This document shows, piece after piece, positions 16,759-25,575 of a stretch of 64,000 nt of DNA (the stretch's first letter is position 1; every line of letters starts with the position of its first letter). The notes under the pieces are model-generated. The model was not told the DNA's origin. It ran no database searches and worked only from the letters and a program-made list of their open reading frames with translations. The stretch comes from CBDDBK01 sp965225715 (GTDB taxonomy: Bacteria; Bacteroidota; Bacteroidia; Cytophagales; Flammeovirgaceae), in NCBI GenBank assembly GCA_965225715.1, contig CBDDBK010000005.1, positions 186,001 through 250,000 on the forward strand, written 5' to 3'. The position numbers and the translations under genes are program-made.

Positions 16759-17050
16759 ACAACTTAGTGTTTAAAATAAAAACCATAATTAAATTATAAT
16801 TTTTATAAATAATTTATCTTTATGTAATATTTTAATTTTAATAATAATACCCTTAGTTAAATAACTACATAAAAAAGTGTTTATCAAAAGGTGTTAAGTC
16901 ACCTAAGAATAGTTTAAGGTAAAACTTAATAATACATGTAGATTGAATAAATTTTCATGACAACCGAGACCAAGATTTTGGCTTTATATATTGTTAAACA
17001 AACATTTTGCATTATGAAACATTACCTTTTATTAAAAGTTATAAAAAATT

Positions 17051-19189
17051 ATGCCTAAGTACAATTTAAGAACAGTACTAAAAAACGTTTTTGGTTACAG
17101 TAAATTTAGAGGAATACAACAAAAAATTATCGAAAGTATTTTATCAAAAAAAGATACTTTTGTGATTATGCCTACAGGCTCTGGAAAGTCATTATGCTAT
17201 CAACTTCCAGCGGTTGTTTTAAAGGGAACAGCCTTAATCATATCACCTTTAATTGCTTTGATGAAAAATCAAATGGATCAACTTAATACACTTAATATTC
17301 ATGCCCATGTTTTAAATTCCTCTTTAAATAGGAAACAACTTAAAACAGTAAAGAAAGAACTTTTAGAAGGTAAAGTTAAGTTGTTGTATGTTGCTCCAGA
17401 ATCTTTGGTCAAAGATGAAAATGTAGAACTCTTAAAACAGGTTAATCTTTCGTTTTTAGCTATTGATGAAGCGCACTGTATTTCAGAATGGGGACACGAT
17501 TTCAGACCTGAATACCGTCGCATACGTAAAATTATGGAACGTATAAAAAACCTACCTGTCATTGCCTTAACAGCTACCGCAACTCCAAAAGTTGAATCCG
17601 ATATAATCAAAAATATTAATATGATTGATTATAATCCTTTTAAAACATCTTTTAATAGAACCAATCTTTTTTATGAAGTTCAGCCTAAAATAAATCCACA
17701 TAAAACTTTAATTAAATTTATAAAAGAACGCCAAGGAGAATCGGGAATTATTTACTGCTTAACCCGAAAAATGGTTGAAGAAATTAGCGAACTTTTAAAC
17801 CTTAATAATATTAAAAGTTTAGCCTACCATGCAGGTATGGATAATAATACTCGAATTCGTAATCAAGATAGTTTTATCAACGAGTCAGTAGATGTTATTG
17901 TAGCAACTATAGCTTTCGGTATGGGTATAGACAAACCAGATGTACGTTACATTGTTCATTATGACGTACCAAAATCTTTAGAAGGGTATTATCAGGAGAC
18001 AGGACGATCGGGACGTGATGGTTTAAATGCCCATTGTTTACTTTTATACAACAGTAAAGATCTTGAAAAACTCAATAAATTCAATAAAGATAAATCAGCT
18101 TCGGAACGCGAAAATGCTATTTTATTACTCAAAGAAGTACAAGCTTATAGTCAGTCTATGGTTTGTAGACGCAAGTTTCTACTCAACTATTTTGGAGAAT
18201 ATTTAAAAGATGATTGCAATCACTGTGATAATTGTGTAAAAAAACGAAGTCGTTTCGATGCCCGACTTTTTTTAATGTTTATCTTAAAGACAATTAGTCA
18301 AAATGGAAATGGACATACCATATCTCAAATTATTGAAGTAATCCAAAAAAATTACTCAAAGGAATCTAAATCAAAACAAGAAGATTCTTTTTGGGAAAAC
18401 CTGATTAGACAGGCTATTATAGAAAAGTTCTTAGAAAAAGATAAAGAATCTGTGGTTACTATTAAATTGACCGAAAAAGGATATAATTATATTAAAAATC
18501 CTTATTCTGTTATGTTTGTAGAACAGCAAGATATTAATTATTTTTCTCAAATTAATAGAGATACTTACGATCAAATTGATCAAGCAGGTACTGCTGCTGA
18601 TGAGGTTTTATTTGGTATCTTAAAAAAATTGGCAAGGACTATTGCCAAACGAGAAAATCTACCACCTTATGTTATTTTTCAAGAAGTTTCTTTAAAAGAA
18701 ATGGCAACTATATATCCAGTTACAGAAGAAGAACTTGGAACAATAACAGGAGTGGGTGTTGGGAAAACTAAAAAATTTGGCAAAGAATTTTTAGACGTTA
18801 TTAAAGATTATGTAAATGAATATAATATTGATAAAGAAGATGTTGTTGTCATAAAATCGAATTCTAACAAATCCAGAAATAAAGTTTATATTATTCAACA
18901 AATAGATCGAAAGGTTGATTTAGCTGAAGTTGCCTCTAATCGAGACTTTGATTTTCTTGAACTTTTAGACGAAATAGAACAAGTTTGTGAATCAGGAACC
19001 CAATTGAATTTAGATTATTATATTAACCAAGTTATAGATGAAGAACGTCAGGAAGACATTTTTGATTATTTTATGAATGCCAAAACCGATAATATAAAAG
19101 AAGCCATAGAGGAATTAAAAGAAGATGATTTTACCGAAGAAGAAATACGGTTAGTACGCATTAAATTTCTTTCCGAAGTTAGCATGTAG
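17051..19189 (+). CDS. recQ: ATP-dependent DNA helicase RecQ
   Basis: 3'-5' DNA helicase acting in recombination and replication fork repair. Order in 712 residues: helicase domain 1 with the RecQ motif FRGIQQKIIESIL, Walker A MPTGSGKSLCYQ (about 38-49), DEAHCISEWGHDFRPEY (from 138); helicase domain 2 with VATIAFGMGIDKPDVR and ETGRSGRDG; the zinc-binding RQC region (CRRKFLLNYFGE, DDCNHCDNC); a winged helix; an HRDC domain (LFGILKKLARTIAKRENLPP) near 525-590; then an acidic tail to 712. Intact and of normal length for Bacteroidota RecQ. Single gene with its own promoter region. Confidence 0.95.
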   Translation: MPKYNLRTVLKNVFGYSKFRGIQQKIIESILSKKDTFVIMPTGSGKSLCYQLPAVVLKGTALIISPLIALMKNQMDQLNTLNIHAHVLNSSLNRKQLKTVKKELLEGKVKLLYVAPESLVKDENVELLKQVNLSFLAIDEAHCISEWGHDFRPEYRRIRKIMERIKNLPVIALTATATPKVESDIIKNINMIDYNPFKTSFNRTNLFYEVQPKINPHKTLIKFIKERQGESGIIYCLTRKMVEEISELLNLNNIKSLAYHAGMDNNTRIRNQDSFINESVDVIVATIAFGMGIDKPDVRYIVHYDVPKSLEGYYQETGRSGRDGLNAHCLLLYNSKDLEKLNKFNKDKSASERENAILLLKEVQAYSQSMVCRRKFLLNYFGEYLKDDCNHCDNCVKKRSRFDARLFLMFILKTISQNGNGHTISQIIEVIQKNYSKESKSKQEDSFWENLIRQAIIEKFLEKDKESVVTIKLTEKGYNYIKNPYSVMFVEQQDINYFSQINRDTYDQIDQAGTAADEVLFGILKKLARTIAKRENLPPYVIFQEVSLKEMATIYPVTEEELGTITGVGVGKTKKFGKEFLDVIKDYVNEYNIDKEDVVVIKSNSNKSRNKVYIIQQIDRKVDLAEVASNRDFDFLELLDEIEQVCESGTQLNLDYYINQVIDEERQEDIFDYFMNAKTDNIKEAIEELKEDDFTEEEIRLVRIKFLSEVSM

Positions 19190-19288
19190 TTTAGGTTTAA
19201 ACAAAAAACGAAAACAACTGATTTTTTTAAATATCTCTCTCAAAAAAATTTATTTTCATCTTATAAAAACTACAATATAGAGTCTAAT

Positions 19289-20002
19289 CTAAAGAATAAT
19301 AATCTGTTCCTCTCCTAATTGATAAGGCAATTGTTGAATTTTTAAATAGAGCTTAGCCAATAAAATTAAATCCTGTTGACTGATTTGAAGAATCTTATCG
19401 ACAGATTCTTCTTGATAATAAATTTGGTGGATATGTTTATTATCCAAAATATTTCCACTGGGTAAAAAGCCAAAAGTATGGGCTAACAGTTTTAAAGATG
19501 TATAGTTTTTATCCCAAGTTTGCCAATACTCTATAAAATCTTTATGACTAAGTTGCCAAGGTTTTCTATGTAAAAGTGATAATGAAGGCGGTAGCTTAAT
19601 ATCATATAATAAATATTTTTTATATAAAAGGGGATAATGAAAATTATAAGCATTATAAGCTATTAAATGCCATGGTTTTGAACGTTTTTCTAAATTCTCA
19701 TATATTTTATTAAAAGCCAAAATAAGCGACTTTTCATCTTTATAATTTATAGTTTTTATCCTAAAAGTCAAAACCTTATTTTCAAATTTAAAATACCCTA
19801 TACTCATGACAATCATTTTATTAAATTCCACTGATAAAGCGGCTTCTTGCCAAAAAGACTGTTCGGCTAATGAGAAATCATTTTCATCTTCAGCTGAAAG
19901 TTTTTTCTTTTTTAGCCAAAAAAATTTAGAAGCTTTGTCTAAATCACTAAAATGAGCAGATCTTCCAACTGTCTTGATGTCTAAAAAAAATATAGAATCC
20001 AA
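19289..20002 (-). CDS. PolB-type 3'-5' exonuclease-like protein, catalytic residues altered
   Basis: Resembles the predicted 3'-5' exonucleases related to the proofreading domain of B-family DNA polymerases, common in Bacteroidota. In 237 residues the fold landmarks are all present: the opening FFLDIKTVG, the central LIAYNAYNFHYPLLYKKYL, and the last motif QQDLILLAKLYLKI. However, the ExoI motif D-x-E reads D8-I-K10 (Glu to Lys), and the ExoII NFD reads N-F-H122 (Asp to His); only D211 of ExoIII remains. Two of the metal-binding acids are therefore gone and the protein should not cleave DNA. It is still a full-length ORF, so it may have a non-catalytic role or be an early pseudogene. It follows fumC by 79 bp. 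Confidence 0.7.
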   Translation of the reverse strand: MDSIFFLDIKTVGRSAHFSDLDKASKFFWLKKKKLSAEDENDFSLAEQSFWQEAALSVEFNKMIVMSIGYFKFENKVLTFRIKTINYKDEKSLILAFNKIYENLEKRSKPWHLIAYNAYNFHYPLLYKKYLLYDIKLPPSLSLLHRKPWQLSHKDFIEYWQTWDKNYTSLKLLAHTFGFLPSGNILDNKHIHQIYYQEESVDKILQISQQDLILLAKLYLKIQQLPYQLGEEQIIIL

Positions 20003-20035
20003 ATTAAACGTTTTTTAATTTTAATATGATAAGAC

Positions 20036-20080
20036 TAAGTTAATAGTTTAAAAATCTTTTTTCTATTTGAAATGACTATA
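20036..20080 (+). repeat. Dispersed repeat, 3' half
   Basis: TTAATAGTTTAAAAATCTTT then TTTGAAATGACTATA, ending at the border of fumC. Only the right half remains. Confidence 0.6.
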
Positions 20081-21496
20081 TTATAGATTTAAGTTTGAAC
20101 TTTTATATCGACCTAACATCTTTTTAGGTTGTACCCATTCATCAAATTGTTTGTTCGTTAATAAACCTAGATCGAGTGCTGCTTCCCGTAAGGTTGTCCC
20201 TTCTGCATGGGCTTTTTTGGCAATCTTAGCTGCATTATCATATCCAATATGGGTATTCAAAGCTGTAACTAACATTAATGATTTTTCTAATTTAGCCTTT
20301 ATAACTGGCTTGTTTGGCTTTATACCTATAACACAGTTTTCATTAAATGATAAAGAAGCATCTCCAAGTAAACGACTAGAAGTAAGCAAGTTATAAGCCA
20401 TCATAGGCTTAAAGACATTGAGTTCAAAATGGCCATTCATACCTCCAACACTCAATGCAGTATCCAAACCTATTACTTGGGCACAAACCATAGTTAAGGC
20501 TTCGGCTTGCGTAGGATTAATCTTACCTGGCATAATTGAAGAACCTGGCTCATTGGTAGGTATTTCAATTTCACCAATTCCACAACGGGGACCAGAAGCT
20601 AACATTCTTATATCGTTACCGATTTTCATTAAACTAACAGCCAATCGTTTTAAAGCACCAGATGTTTCAACAATAGCATCATGAGCGGCTAAGGATTCAA
20701 ATTTATTGATTGCAGTTTTAAAGGGTAAATTTGTGAATTTAGCAATATTTTCAGCAACTAAAACATCATACCCCAAAGGCGTATTTAAACCGGTTCCAAC
20801 TGCTGTTCCACCTAAAGCCAATTCACTTAAATGTTCAAAAGTATTTTCTAAGGCTTTTAAACCATGTTCTAATTGAGAAGTATAACCGCTTATTTCCATA
20901 CCCAGAGTCAATGGCGTAGCATCCATAAAGTGAGTTCGTCCAATTTTAACAACATCCATGAATGCCTTTGCTTTTTCGGCTAAAGTATTTTTTAATTTTG
21001 TAATTTTAGGAATAGTATCTCTTGTTATAAATTGATAGGCTGCAATGTGCATAGCCGTAGGAAAAGTATCATTAGAGGATTGAGATTTATTGACATCATC
21101 GTTAGGGTGTAAAAATTTGTTGGTATCTGATAACTTTCCGCCCATTTTAATATGTCCTCTATTGGCAATAACTTCATTAATATTCATATTAGACTGAGTA
21201 CCAGAACCTGTTTGCCATACCACTAAGGGAAACTGATCGTCAAGTTTCCCTTCTAAAATTTCATCACAAACCTCACTAATAAGATCTGATTTTTCTTGAG
21301 GTAAGGCTCCTAATGTAGTATTGGCTAAAGCAGCAGCTTTTTTTAAAATTGCAAAGGCATAAATAATTTCTAAAGGCATAATATTTTGCCCAATTTTGAA
21401 ATTATTTAAAGAACGTTGAGTCTGAGCACCCCAATATTTATTAGTAGGTACTTTAACCTTTCCTATAGTATCTTTTTCTATCCGATATTCTTCCAT
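20081..21496 (-). CDS. fumC: Fumarate hydratase class II FumC
   Basis: Iron-independent reversible hydration of fumarate to malate in the citric acid cycle. The 471 residues are of normal length. The superfamily signature GSSIMPGKINPTQAEA with the catalytic Ser is present, as are the substrate-binding GSGTQSNMNINEVIANRG, the NKSQSSNDTFPTAMH stretch and the catalytic His in GRTHFMDATPLTLG. The N-terminus YRIEKDTIGKVKVP is standard. It stands at the end of a loose minus-strand group with the TylF-like methyltransferase upstream, separated by a dispersed repeat, so it is probably transcribed alone or with the exonuclease-like gene. Confidence 0.96.
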   Translation of the reverse strand: MEEYRIEKDTIGKVKVPTNKYWGAQTQRSLNNFKIGQNIMPLEIIYAFAILKKAAALANTTLGALPQEKSDLISEVCDEILEGKLDDQFPLVVWQTGSGTQSNMNINEVIANRGHIKMGGKLSDTNKFLHPNDDVNKSQSSNDTFPTAMHIAAYQFITRDTIPKITKLKNTLAEKAKAFMDVVKIGRTHFMDATPLTLGMEISGYTSQLEHGLKALENTFEHLSELALGGTAVGTGLNTPLGYDVLVAENIAKFTNLPFKTAINKFESLAAHDAIVETSGALKRLAVSLMKIGNDIRMLASGPRCGIGEIEIPTNEPGSSIMPGKINPTQAEALTMVCAQVIGLDTALSVGGMNGHFELNVFKPMMAYNLLTSSRLLGDASLSFNENCVIGIKPNKPVIKAKLEKSLMLVTALNTHIGYDNAAKIAKKAHAEGTTLREAALDLGLLTNKQFDEWVQPKKMLGRYKSSNLNL

Positions 21497-21574
21497 AATT
21501 ATTAAATAAGATAATTAAAATGATAACGTTTTCAGATTTTTGTAAATATGATTAAAAATATCCTATAAGGACTT

Positions 21575-21664
21575 AACAATGCTATTTTATCTGGGAAATG
21601 TTTGCTTTCAATATCAATAAATGAAAGCCTCTGAAACATTCTTTTTTCAAGTAAAGTGACTATT
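21575..21664 (+). repeat. Dispersed repeat copy
   Basis: Full copy: AACAATGCTATTTTATCTGG, TTTCAATATCAATAAATGAA, and CTTTTTTCAAGTAAAGTGAC TATTA at the right end. It touches the stop of the TylF-like gene. Confidence 0.75.
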
Positions 21665-21670
21665 AAATAC

Positions 21671-22387
21671 CTATTTTAATTTAAAAGCAACTTGAAAAAA
21701 ATTATTTACTTCAGCTAATACTTTATAGTCTATGTAGTAGGCTTCTGTCCATTCTTTAAAAGCTTTATATTCATGAAGAGGAACATTAAATTCATCGAAT
21801 AATATAATATCCCCTTTATTCAAATAAGGACTTAAGGTTGTTAAAACAAATAAAGCTGCTGAATATAAGTCGACATCTATATGGATAATTTTTTTTTTAT
21901 CAGATTGATAATTCTTCAAAAATTTTGGTAAAGTAGTTTGAAAAAGTCCTTGGTAAAAATGACATCTTAAATCTTTTATTTCGGGAGGTTTGTTTTCATT
22001 AGACATAGCACCTTTCTTAAAAGGTCCCCAACTTTCCGGAAGACCAGAAAAAGTATCAAAACCATGAAAAACAGAGTTCGGATTAGCTATATTTTTGACC
22101 CACCATTTAAAAGAATGCCCTTTAGAAACACCGAACTCTAAATATTCTATTGGAACATTTAAAATCTCATTTTCTATAATAAAAGAAAACAAGTCGACCC
22201 TTCTGCCATAATCAAAAGTTGATGTTGGAAAATCCGAATATTTTATTTTCTTGTGTCGAGAAATCCAGTTAGATACGCTAGAAAAGTAGGCTAATAAAGT
22301 TAAATATCGTGTAGGAATAAAGAGGTGTAACCTAAACTTAAAAAAATAATATTTGATTTTTCTTATAAATTTTAATCTTATCTCCAT
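21671..22387 (-). CDS. TylF/MycF-like SAM-dependent O-methyltransferase
   Basis: Class I SAM methyltransferase of the TylF/macrocin-O-methyltransferase group (238 residues), whose members methylate sugars. Seen are the SAM loop VPIEYLEFGVSKGHSFKWW, the acidic GFDTFSGLPESW, the metal-binding motif IIHIDVDLYSAALF and IILFDEFNVPLHEY. The leading 30 residues are basic and aromatic (MEIRLKFIRKIKYYFFKFRL) and might bring it to the membrane. There is no glycan gene cluster around it. A sugar or O-antigen substrate is inferred from the family only. Confidence 0.8.
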   Translation of the reverse strand: MEIRLKFIRKIKYYFFKFRLHLFIPTRYLTLLAYFSSVSNWISRHKKIKYSDFPTSTFDYGRRVDLFSFIIENEILNVPIEYLEFGVSKGHSFKWWVKNIANPNSVFHGFDTFSGLPESWGPFKKGAMSNENKPPEIKDLRCHFYQGLFQTTLPKFLKNYQSDKKKIIHIDVDLYSAALFVLTTLSPYLNKGDIILFDEFNVPLHEYKAFKEWTEAYYIDYKVLAEVNNFFQVAFKLK

Positions 22388-22427
22388 GTTTAAGGCTTAA
22401 TATAACAAGATAAAGTATATGTTTTCA

Positions 22428-22519
22428 TAATCATTTCACTTGAAAAAGGATTTTTAGAACTGTTTAACTCGTTGGTTTTGAAAATCATCATTTCTAAAAT
22501 AAAAGTAATTTTGCTATAG
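22428..22519 (-). repeat. Dispersed repeat copy
   Basis: Minus-strand orientation, nearly complete: CATAATCATTTCACTTGAAA at the left, TTTTTAGAACTGTTTAACTC in the middle, AAAAGTAATTTTGCTATAG at the right. Confidence 0.7.
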
Positions 22520-22649
22520 ACGGGTGTACTTGAAGTATAATTGAACACACTTGATTTGATTCCCAATATTATATATAATTTTTTAAAATTAGTCATGACA
22601 TATAAAAAATTTTAGAGCCAAATTAAAAACTTTTTATTTAAAATTATAA

Positions 22650-22742
22650 CTTGTGGCTTTATCGGATAACCTCAACCATTGTGACCATTTTTATTAAATT
22701 TTCAGAGCCACAGCAGCGGCATTTAAGCATTTCTTGTATCAT
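22650..22742 (-). pseudogene. IS1 InsA-like zinc-ribbon relic
   Basis: The minus strand from an ATG at 22742 reads MIQEMLKCRCCGSENLIK and, after a one-base shift in an A-run, NGHNG then a stop then GYP. This is the start of an IS1-type InsA protein (C-x2-C-G-S, KNGxNxxGxxxYxC). The rest of the element is not recognisable. It is locally richer in G+C than the neighbourhood. The assignment depends on about 25 residues. Confidence 0.45.
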
Positions 22743-22816
22743 TTTTTACTTTAGGCTCTATATGGTAATTTTTTTAGAAATTTTCAATAATTATGTATTT
22801 TTTATATTTTAAATAG

Positions 22817-22827
22817 TTGATAATCAA
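22817..22827. promoter_or_regulatory. Palindrome TTGATAATCAA upstream of thrB
   Basis: Exact TTGATWATCAA palindrome about 50 bp before the thrB start codon, in the position expected for an operator overlapping a promoter. No regulator can be named. Confidence 0.35.
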
Positions 22828-22877
22828 AATTTTATATTGTTTTTAACTTTTTTAACTGAACTATTGAACATTCAAAT

Positions 22878-23798
22878 ATGAGCATTCGAATATATGCACC
22901 TGCTACAGTGGCTAATGTAGTTTGTGGTTTTGATATTTTAGGTTTAGCCCTCGAAACCCCTGGAGATATTATTGAAGTAGAACAACTGAATACTAACGCT
23001 ATTCGTTTTTTAAATGAAACAAATTATACAAATTTACCTCAAGATCCTAAAAAAAACTGTCTAACTGTAAGTGTTATCAAGCTGTTAGAACATCTGAAAA
23101 TAGAACGAGGTTTTGAAATACGCCTACTTAAAAAGATTAAGCCAGGCAGTGGTTTAGGTTCAAGTGCAGCAAGTTCGGTAGCTGGTGTTTTTGCTGTTAA
23201 TAAACTTTTAGGTGAGCCTTTAACACAAAAAGAACTTATTCCTTTTGCTATGTATGGCGAAGAAGTGGCTTGTGGAAATAAACATGCCGATAATATCAGC
23301 CCAGCACTTTTAGGGGGTATTGTATTGATAAGAAGCACAAAACCCTTAGATATAATTGCTTTAGATTATCCTAAAGACCTATACTGTGGGGTTATTCATC
23401 CTCAAATAGAGCTAAAAACTGCTCACGCTCGTAAAATTTTATCAGAATATATTTCTTTAAAAGATGCTATAACCCAATGGGGCAACATCGCAGGATTGAT
23501 AACTGGATTTTTAACTAAAGATTATGATTTGATTCGACGTTCTATGCAAGATGTTGTTATTGAACCATTACGTTCTTTATTGATTCCCAGTTATGATATT
23601 TTAAAGAATGAAGCCCTTAAATCAAATATTTTAGGTTGTAGTATTGCAGGTTCAGGACCAACGATGATGATTTTAAGTCAGGAAAAAAAATCAGCTGAAA
23701 AAGCTTTGGCAAGTATGCAAAAAGTTTTAAACAATATAAATATAAAAAATCATATCTATTTATCTCATATCAGACCCAAAGGTGTAGAAATAATATGA
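22878..23798 (+). CDS. thrB: Homoserine kinase ThrB
   Basis: GHMP-family kinase that phosphorylates homoserine on the way to threonine. The 306 residues include the GHMP phosphate loop KPGSGLGSSAASSVAGVFA (about 87-105), the N-terminal IYAPATVANVVCGFDILG, and the C-terminal GCSIAGSGPTMMIL. Bacteroidota often encode thrA-thrB-thrC together, but here thrB is alone with repeats on both sides, so the operon has been split. A palindrome lies just upstream. Confidence 0.95.
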   Translation: MSIRIYAPATVANVVCGFDILGLALETPGDIIEVEQLNTNAIRFLNETNYTNLPQDPKKNCLTVSVIKLLEHLKIERGFEIRLLKKIKPGSGLGSSAASSVAGVFAVNKLLGEPLTQKELIPFAMYGEEVACGNKHADNISPALLGGIVLIRSTKPLDIIALDYPKDLYCGVIHPQIELKTAHARKILSEYISLKDAITQWGNIAGLITGFLTKDYDLIRRSMQDVVIEPLRSLLIPSYDILKNEALKSNILGCSIAGSGPTMMILSQEKKSAEKALASMQKVLNNINIKNHIYLSHIRPKGVEII

Positions 23799-23801
23799 AT
23801 A

Positions 23802-23893
23802 TATAGCAATGTTATTATTATGTCAGAAAAATTTATTTTGATTATCAATAAATTAAAAGCTCTAAAAATCCTTTCTTTAAATGACAGACTATA
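23802..23893 (+). repeat. Dispersed repeat copy
   Basis: Complete copy directly after the thrB stop codon: TATAGCAATGTTATTATTAT at the left, TCTAAAAATCCTTTCTTTAA and ATGACAGACTATA at the right. Confidence 0.75.
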
Positions 23894-24080
23894 GTATCAT
23901 CAAATTCAAATCCTGTCTGTAAAATATTGTAATAACATATAACTTTCAATAAGTTAATAGGATTTTCTAAAAAATAATATATGGATTAATTTATTGGTAA
24001 TAAGAGTTTTAAAAATAATAGATATATGTAACTTTTATTTTATAATTTTATATTGAAAATCAGTTAATTATATTTTTTTA

Positions 24081-24375
24081 TTATTCAGGTAAAACCAATT
24101 CTTTAATGGTATTATATCTAAAATAACCACCATTTTGAGGCAATTTATAAACAACAGATTGAGGTATTTCGGCTAATCCATAGTCTTAAGAATGTTTTTA
24201 GGTTTGGTAAATCTATTGGTAGTTTTCTGGTTTCTTGTTTAAAAGGTTTTTTTGTAATTCCTGGATCATTAAAGTTTTGAAGATTAAGATAAATAAGATC
24301 TTCTTCTAAAATAGCTTCATCCTCGTAGATCAATTCATAATTTTTCATCATCGAATTTTCATTTATGACAATCAA
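24081..24375 (-). pseudogene. Small ORF broken by a frameshift, unknown family
   Basis: Starts MIVINENSMMKNYELIYEDE and continues LEEDLIYLNLQNFNDPGITK, KLPIDLPNLKTFL in one frame. After a shift near 24188 a second frame reads DYGLAEIPQSVVYKLPQNGG and YFRYNTIKELVLPE to a stop at 24081. Both halves look like real protein, so one gene of about 95 codons is likely broken. The start overlaps the end of the upstream methyltransferase by 17 bases. I do not recognise the family. Confidence 0.5.
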
Positions 24376-24994
24376 CTACTAATGACATTGGTCTATATGG
24401 AAACTTAACTCTATCATCAAAATCAGGCGTTCTTATAATATGACCGAATGAATGATCTATAATTTTTGTTATAGGATTATTGTTTATATCATAATAATGC
24501 AAAAAATTTATTTTTTTATTTTCGAAATTTGTATTTTCTAATAACAATTTTACAGATTCATATTTTGGAAACCACACATGACCTCCCCTTATTACTTTTT
24601 TTTCATTATAATCATAATCGCCTCCTCCTCCACTATCAAAAATAATTTCACCACTTTCATTTTTTATACTTCTATTATGTAATAGATCACATCTATAATC
24701 TGGCATAGACAATCTAAATAATCCTCCAGATTTTAAAATTCTGTATATTTCATTAATTACATTTTTTAATTCAACATATTCTATATGTTCAAACACATCT
24801 TCCGATTGATATATATCGACACTATTGTCATATAAATCCATTTGATATAATACATTATGATTTATATTATACCTGTTTTGTTTTCCTAAGCTTAGTCCTA
24901 TGAATGGTATTTTACATATTTTATTTTCCCTTGGAAAATAATTACCAGCATACAAATAGATATTCTTATTATTTTTTATGTTCTTAAAATGCAT
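24359..24994 (-). CDS. Class I SAM-dependent methyltransferase
   Basis: A 211-residue protein of the Methyltransf_11-like group. The central motif DIYQSEDVFEHIEYVEL, EIYRILKSGGLFRLSMPDYR is the usual post-SAM-binding part of the fold (acidic loop, then the IxRxLKPGGxxxxxxPD block). The N-terminal glycine loop is short and poorly conserved (YLYAGNYFPRENKICKIP), so SAM binding is likely but less typical. Proteins of this kind occur in surface polysaccharide loci, but no glycosyltransferase is nearby. It overlaps the following broken ORF, implying one transcript. Confidence 0.65.
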   Translation of the reverse strand: MHFKNIKNNKNIYLYAGNYFPRENKICKIPFIGLSLGKQNRYNINHNVLYQMDLYDNSVDIYQSEDVFEHIEYVELKNVINEIYRILKSGGLFRLSMPDYRCDLLHNRSIKNESGEIIFDSGGGGDYDYNEKKVIRGGHVWFPKYESVKLLLENTNFENKKINFLHYYDINNNPITKIIDHSFGHIIRTPDFDDRVKFPYRPMSLVVDCHK

Positions 24995-25059
24995 ATATTA
25001 GACTTGTCTAAGTTTGATAATGAATGAATTAAAAAAGTTACTTTTGTAAGTATTTATTA

Positions 25060-25130
25060 ACTTAAATCACTAATCAGTTATGATTTGTACAAAAAATGTT
25101 TTCACGTATTTTCAAATCAGTAATGGTATA
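25060..25130 (+). pseudogene. IS630-family transposase 3' end relic, copy 2
   Basis: The plus strand reads LKSLISYDLYKKCFHVFSNQ and stop, matching the C-terminus of the other IS630 relic (IAYDLYKKYFHIFSNQ). The similarity extends to TAATGGTATAA and then ends abruptly, in opposite orientation to 28331-28380. This marks a terminus of the element. Confidence 0.6.
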
Positions 25131-25376
25131 AATCTACACTCACAAGATGCAAGTAACATCATTTTTATCGGCAAATACAAAATTATTCAGGTTTAGATTT
25201 AAGAGATAGCTGGACTTTGCCTTTGTGTTGCTTAGTTTGATTATAGCTCTATTACGTGGTCGAAGAAGACAAACACTAAAAATATGTTTGCTCAGATCCA
25301 GTTATTTCAAGACAAGTTTTCTAAACTTTTGCAGTGGCTTAGGAGCATAAATTTTTTATAAGAAAGCCCTTACATA
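25131..25376 (+). other. Decayed sequence of probable mobile-element origin
   Basis: From an ATG at 25147 an open frame with one internal TAG reads MQVTSFLSANTKLFRFRFKR, LDFAFVLLSLIIALLRGRRR and ends CSGLGA. The hydrophobic-plus-arginine pattern is reminiscent of the N-terminal part of some transposases but I cannot assign a family. The end of the stretch (ATAAGAAAGCCCTTACATAC) shares a 13-base core with 37330-37352 in inverse orientation. Confidence 0.3.
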
Positions 25377-25471
25377 CGATAGTCATGTCAATTGAAAAAG
25401 GGGTTTTTAGGAACTCTAATATATTAGCTATGAAAAAAACCATTTCCCTAAATAAAATAGCCTTGCTATTT
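25377..25471 (-). repeat. Dispersed repeat copy
   Basis: Minus-strand orientation, full length: GATAGTCATGTCAATTGAAA at the left, CTAAATAAAATAGCCTTGCT ATTT at the right. Confidence 0.7.
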
Positions 25472-25575
25472 AAAAATCAAAAATTTATATTTTTTCAATT
25501 AAAAATAGAAGGGTTTTTAAGATTTTTTTTCTCCAAGTGGGTATTTATAATACCTCATTTTCAAATTTTAAATAT

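Larger units (their letters stand above)
16546..17050. other. Intergenic region between divergent PorP/SprF and recQ
   Basis: About 505 bp holding both promoters. It contains the palindrome at 16620-16632 and a minus-strand dispersed repeat copy at 16676-16758. I see nothing else that looks like a gene or RNA. Confidence 0.5.

Noticed and set aside
22390..22596. Protein-coding ORF on the minus strand
   Set aside because: It is composed of a dispersed repeat and AT-rich spacer; no homologous motif seen.
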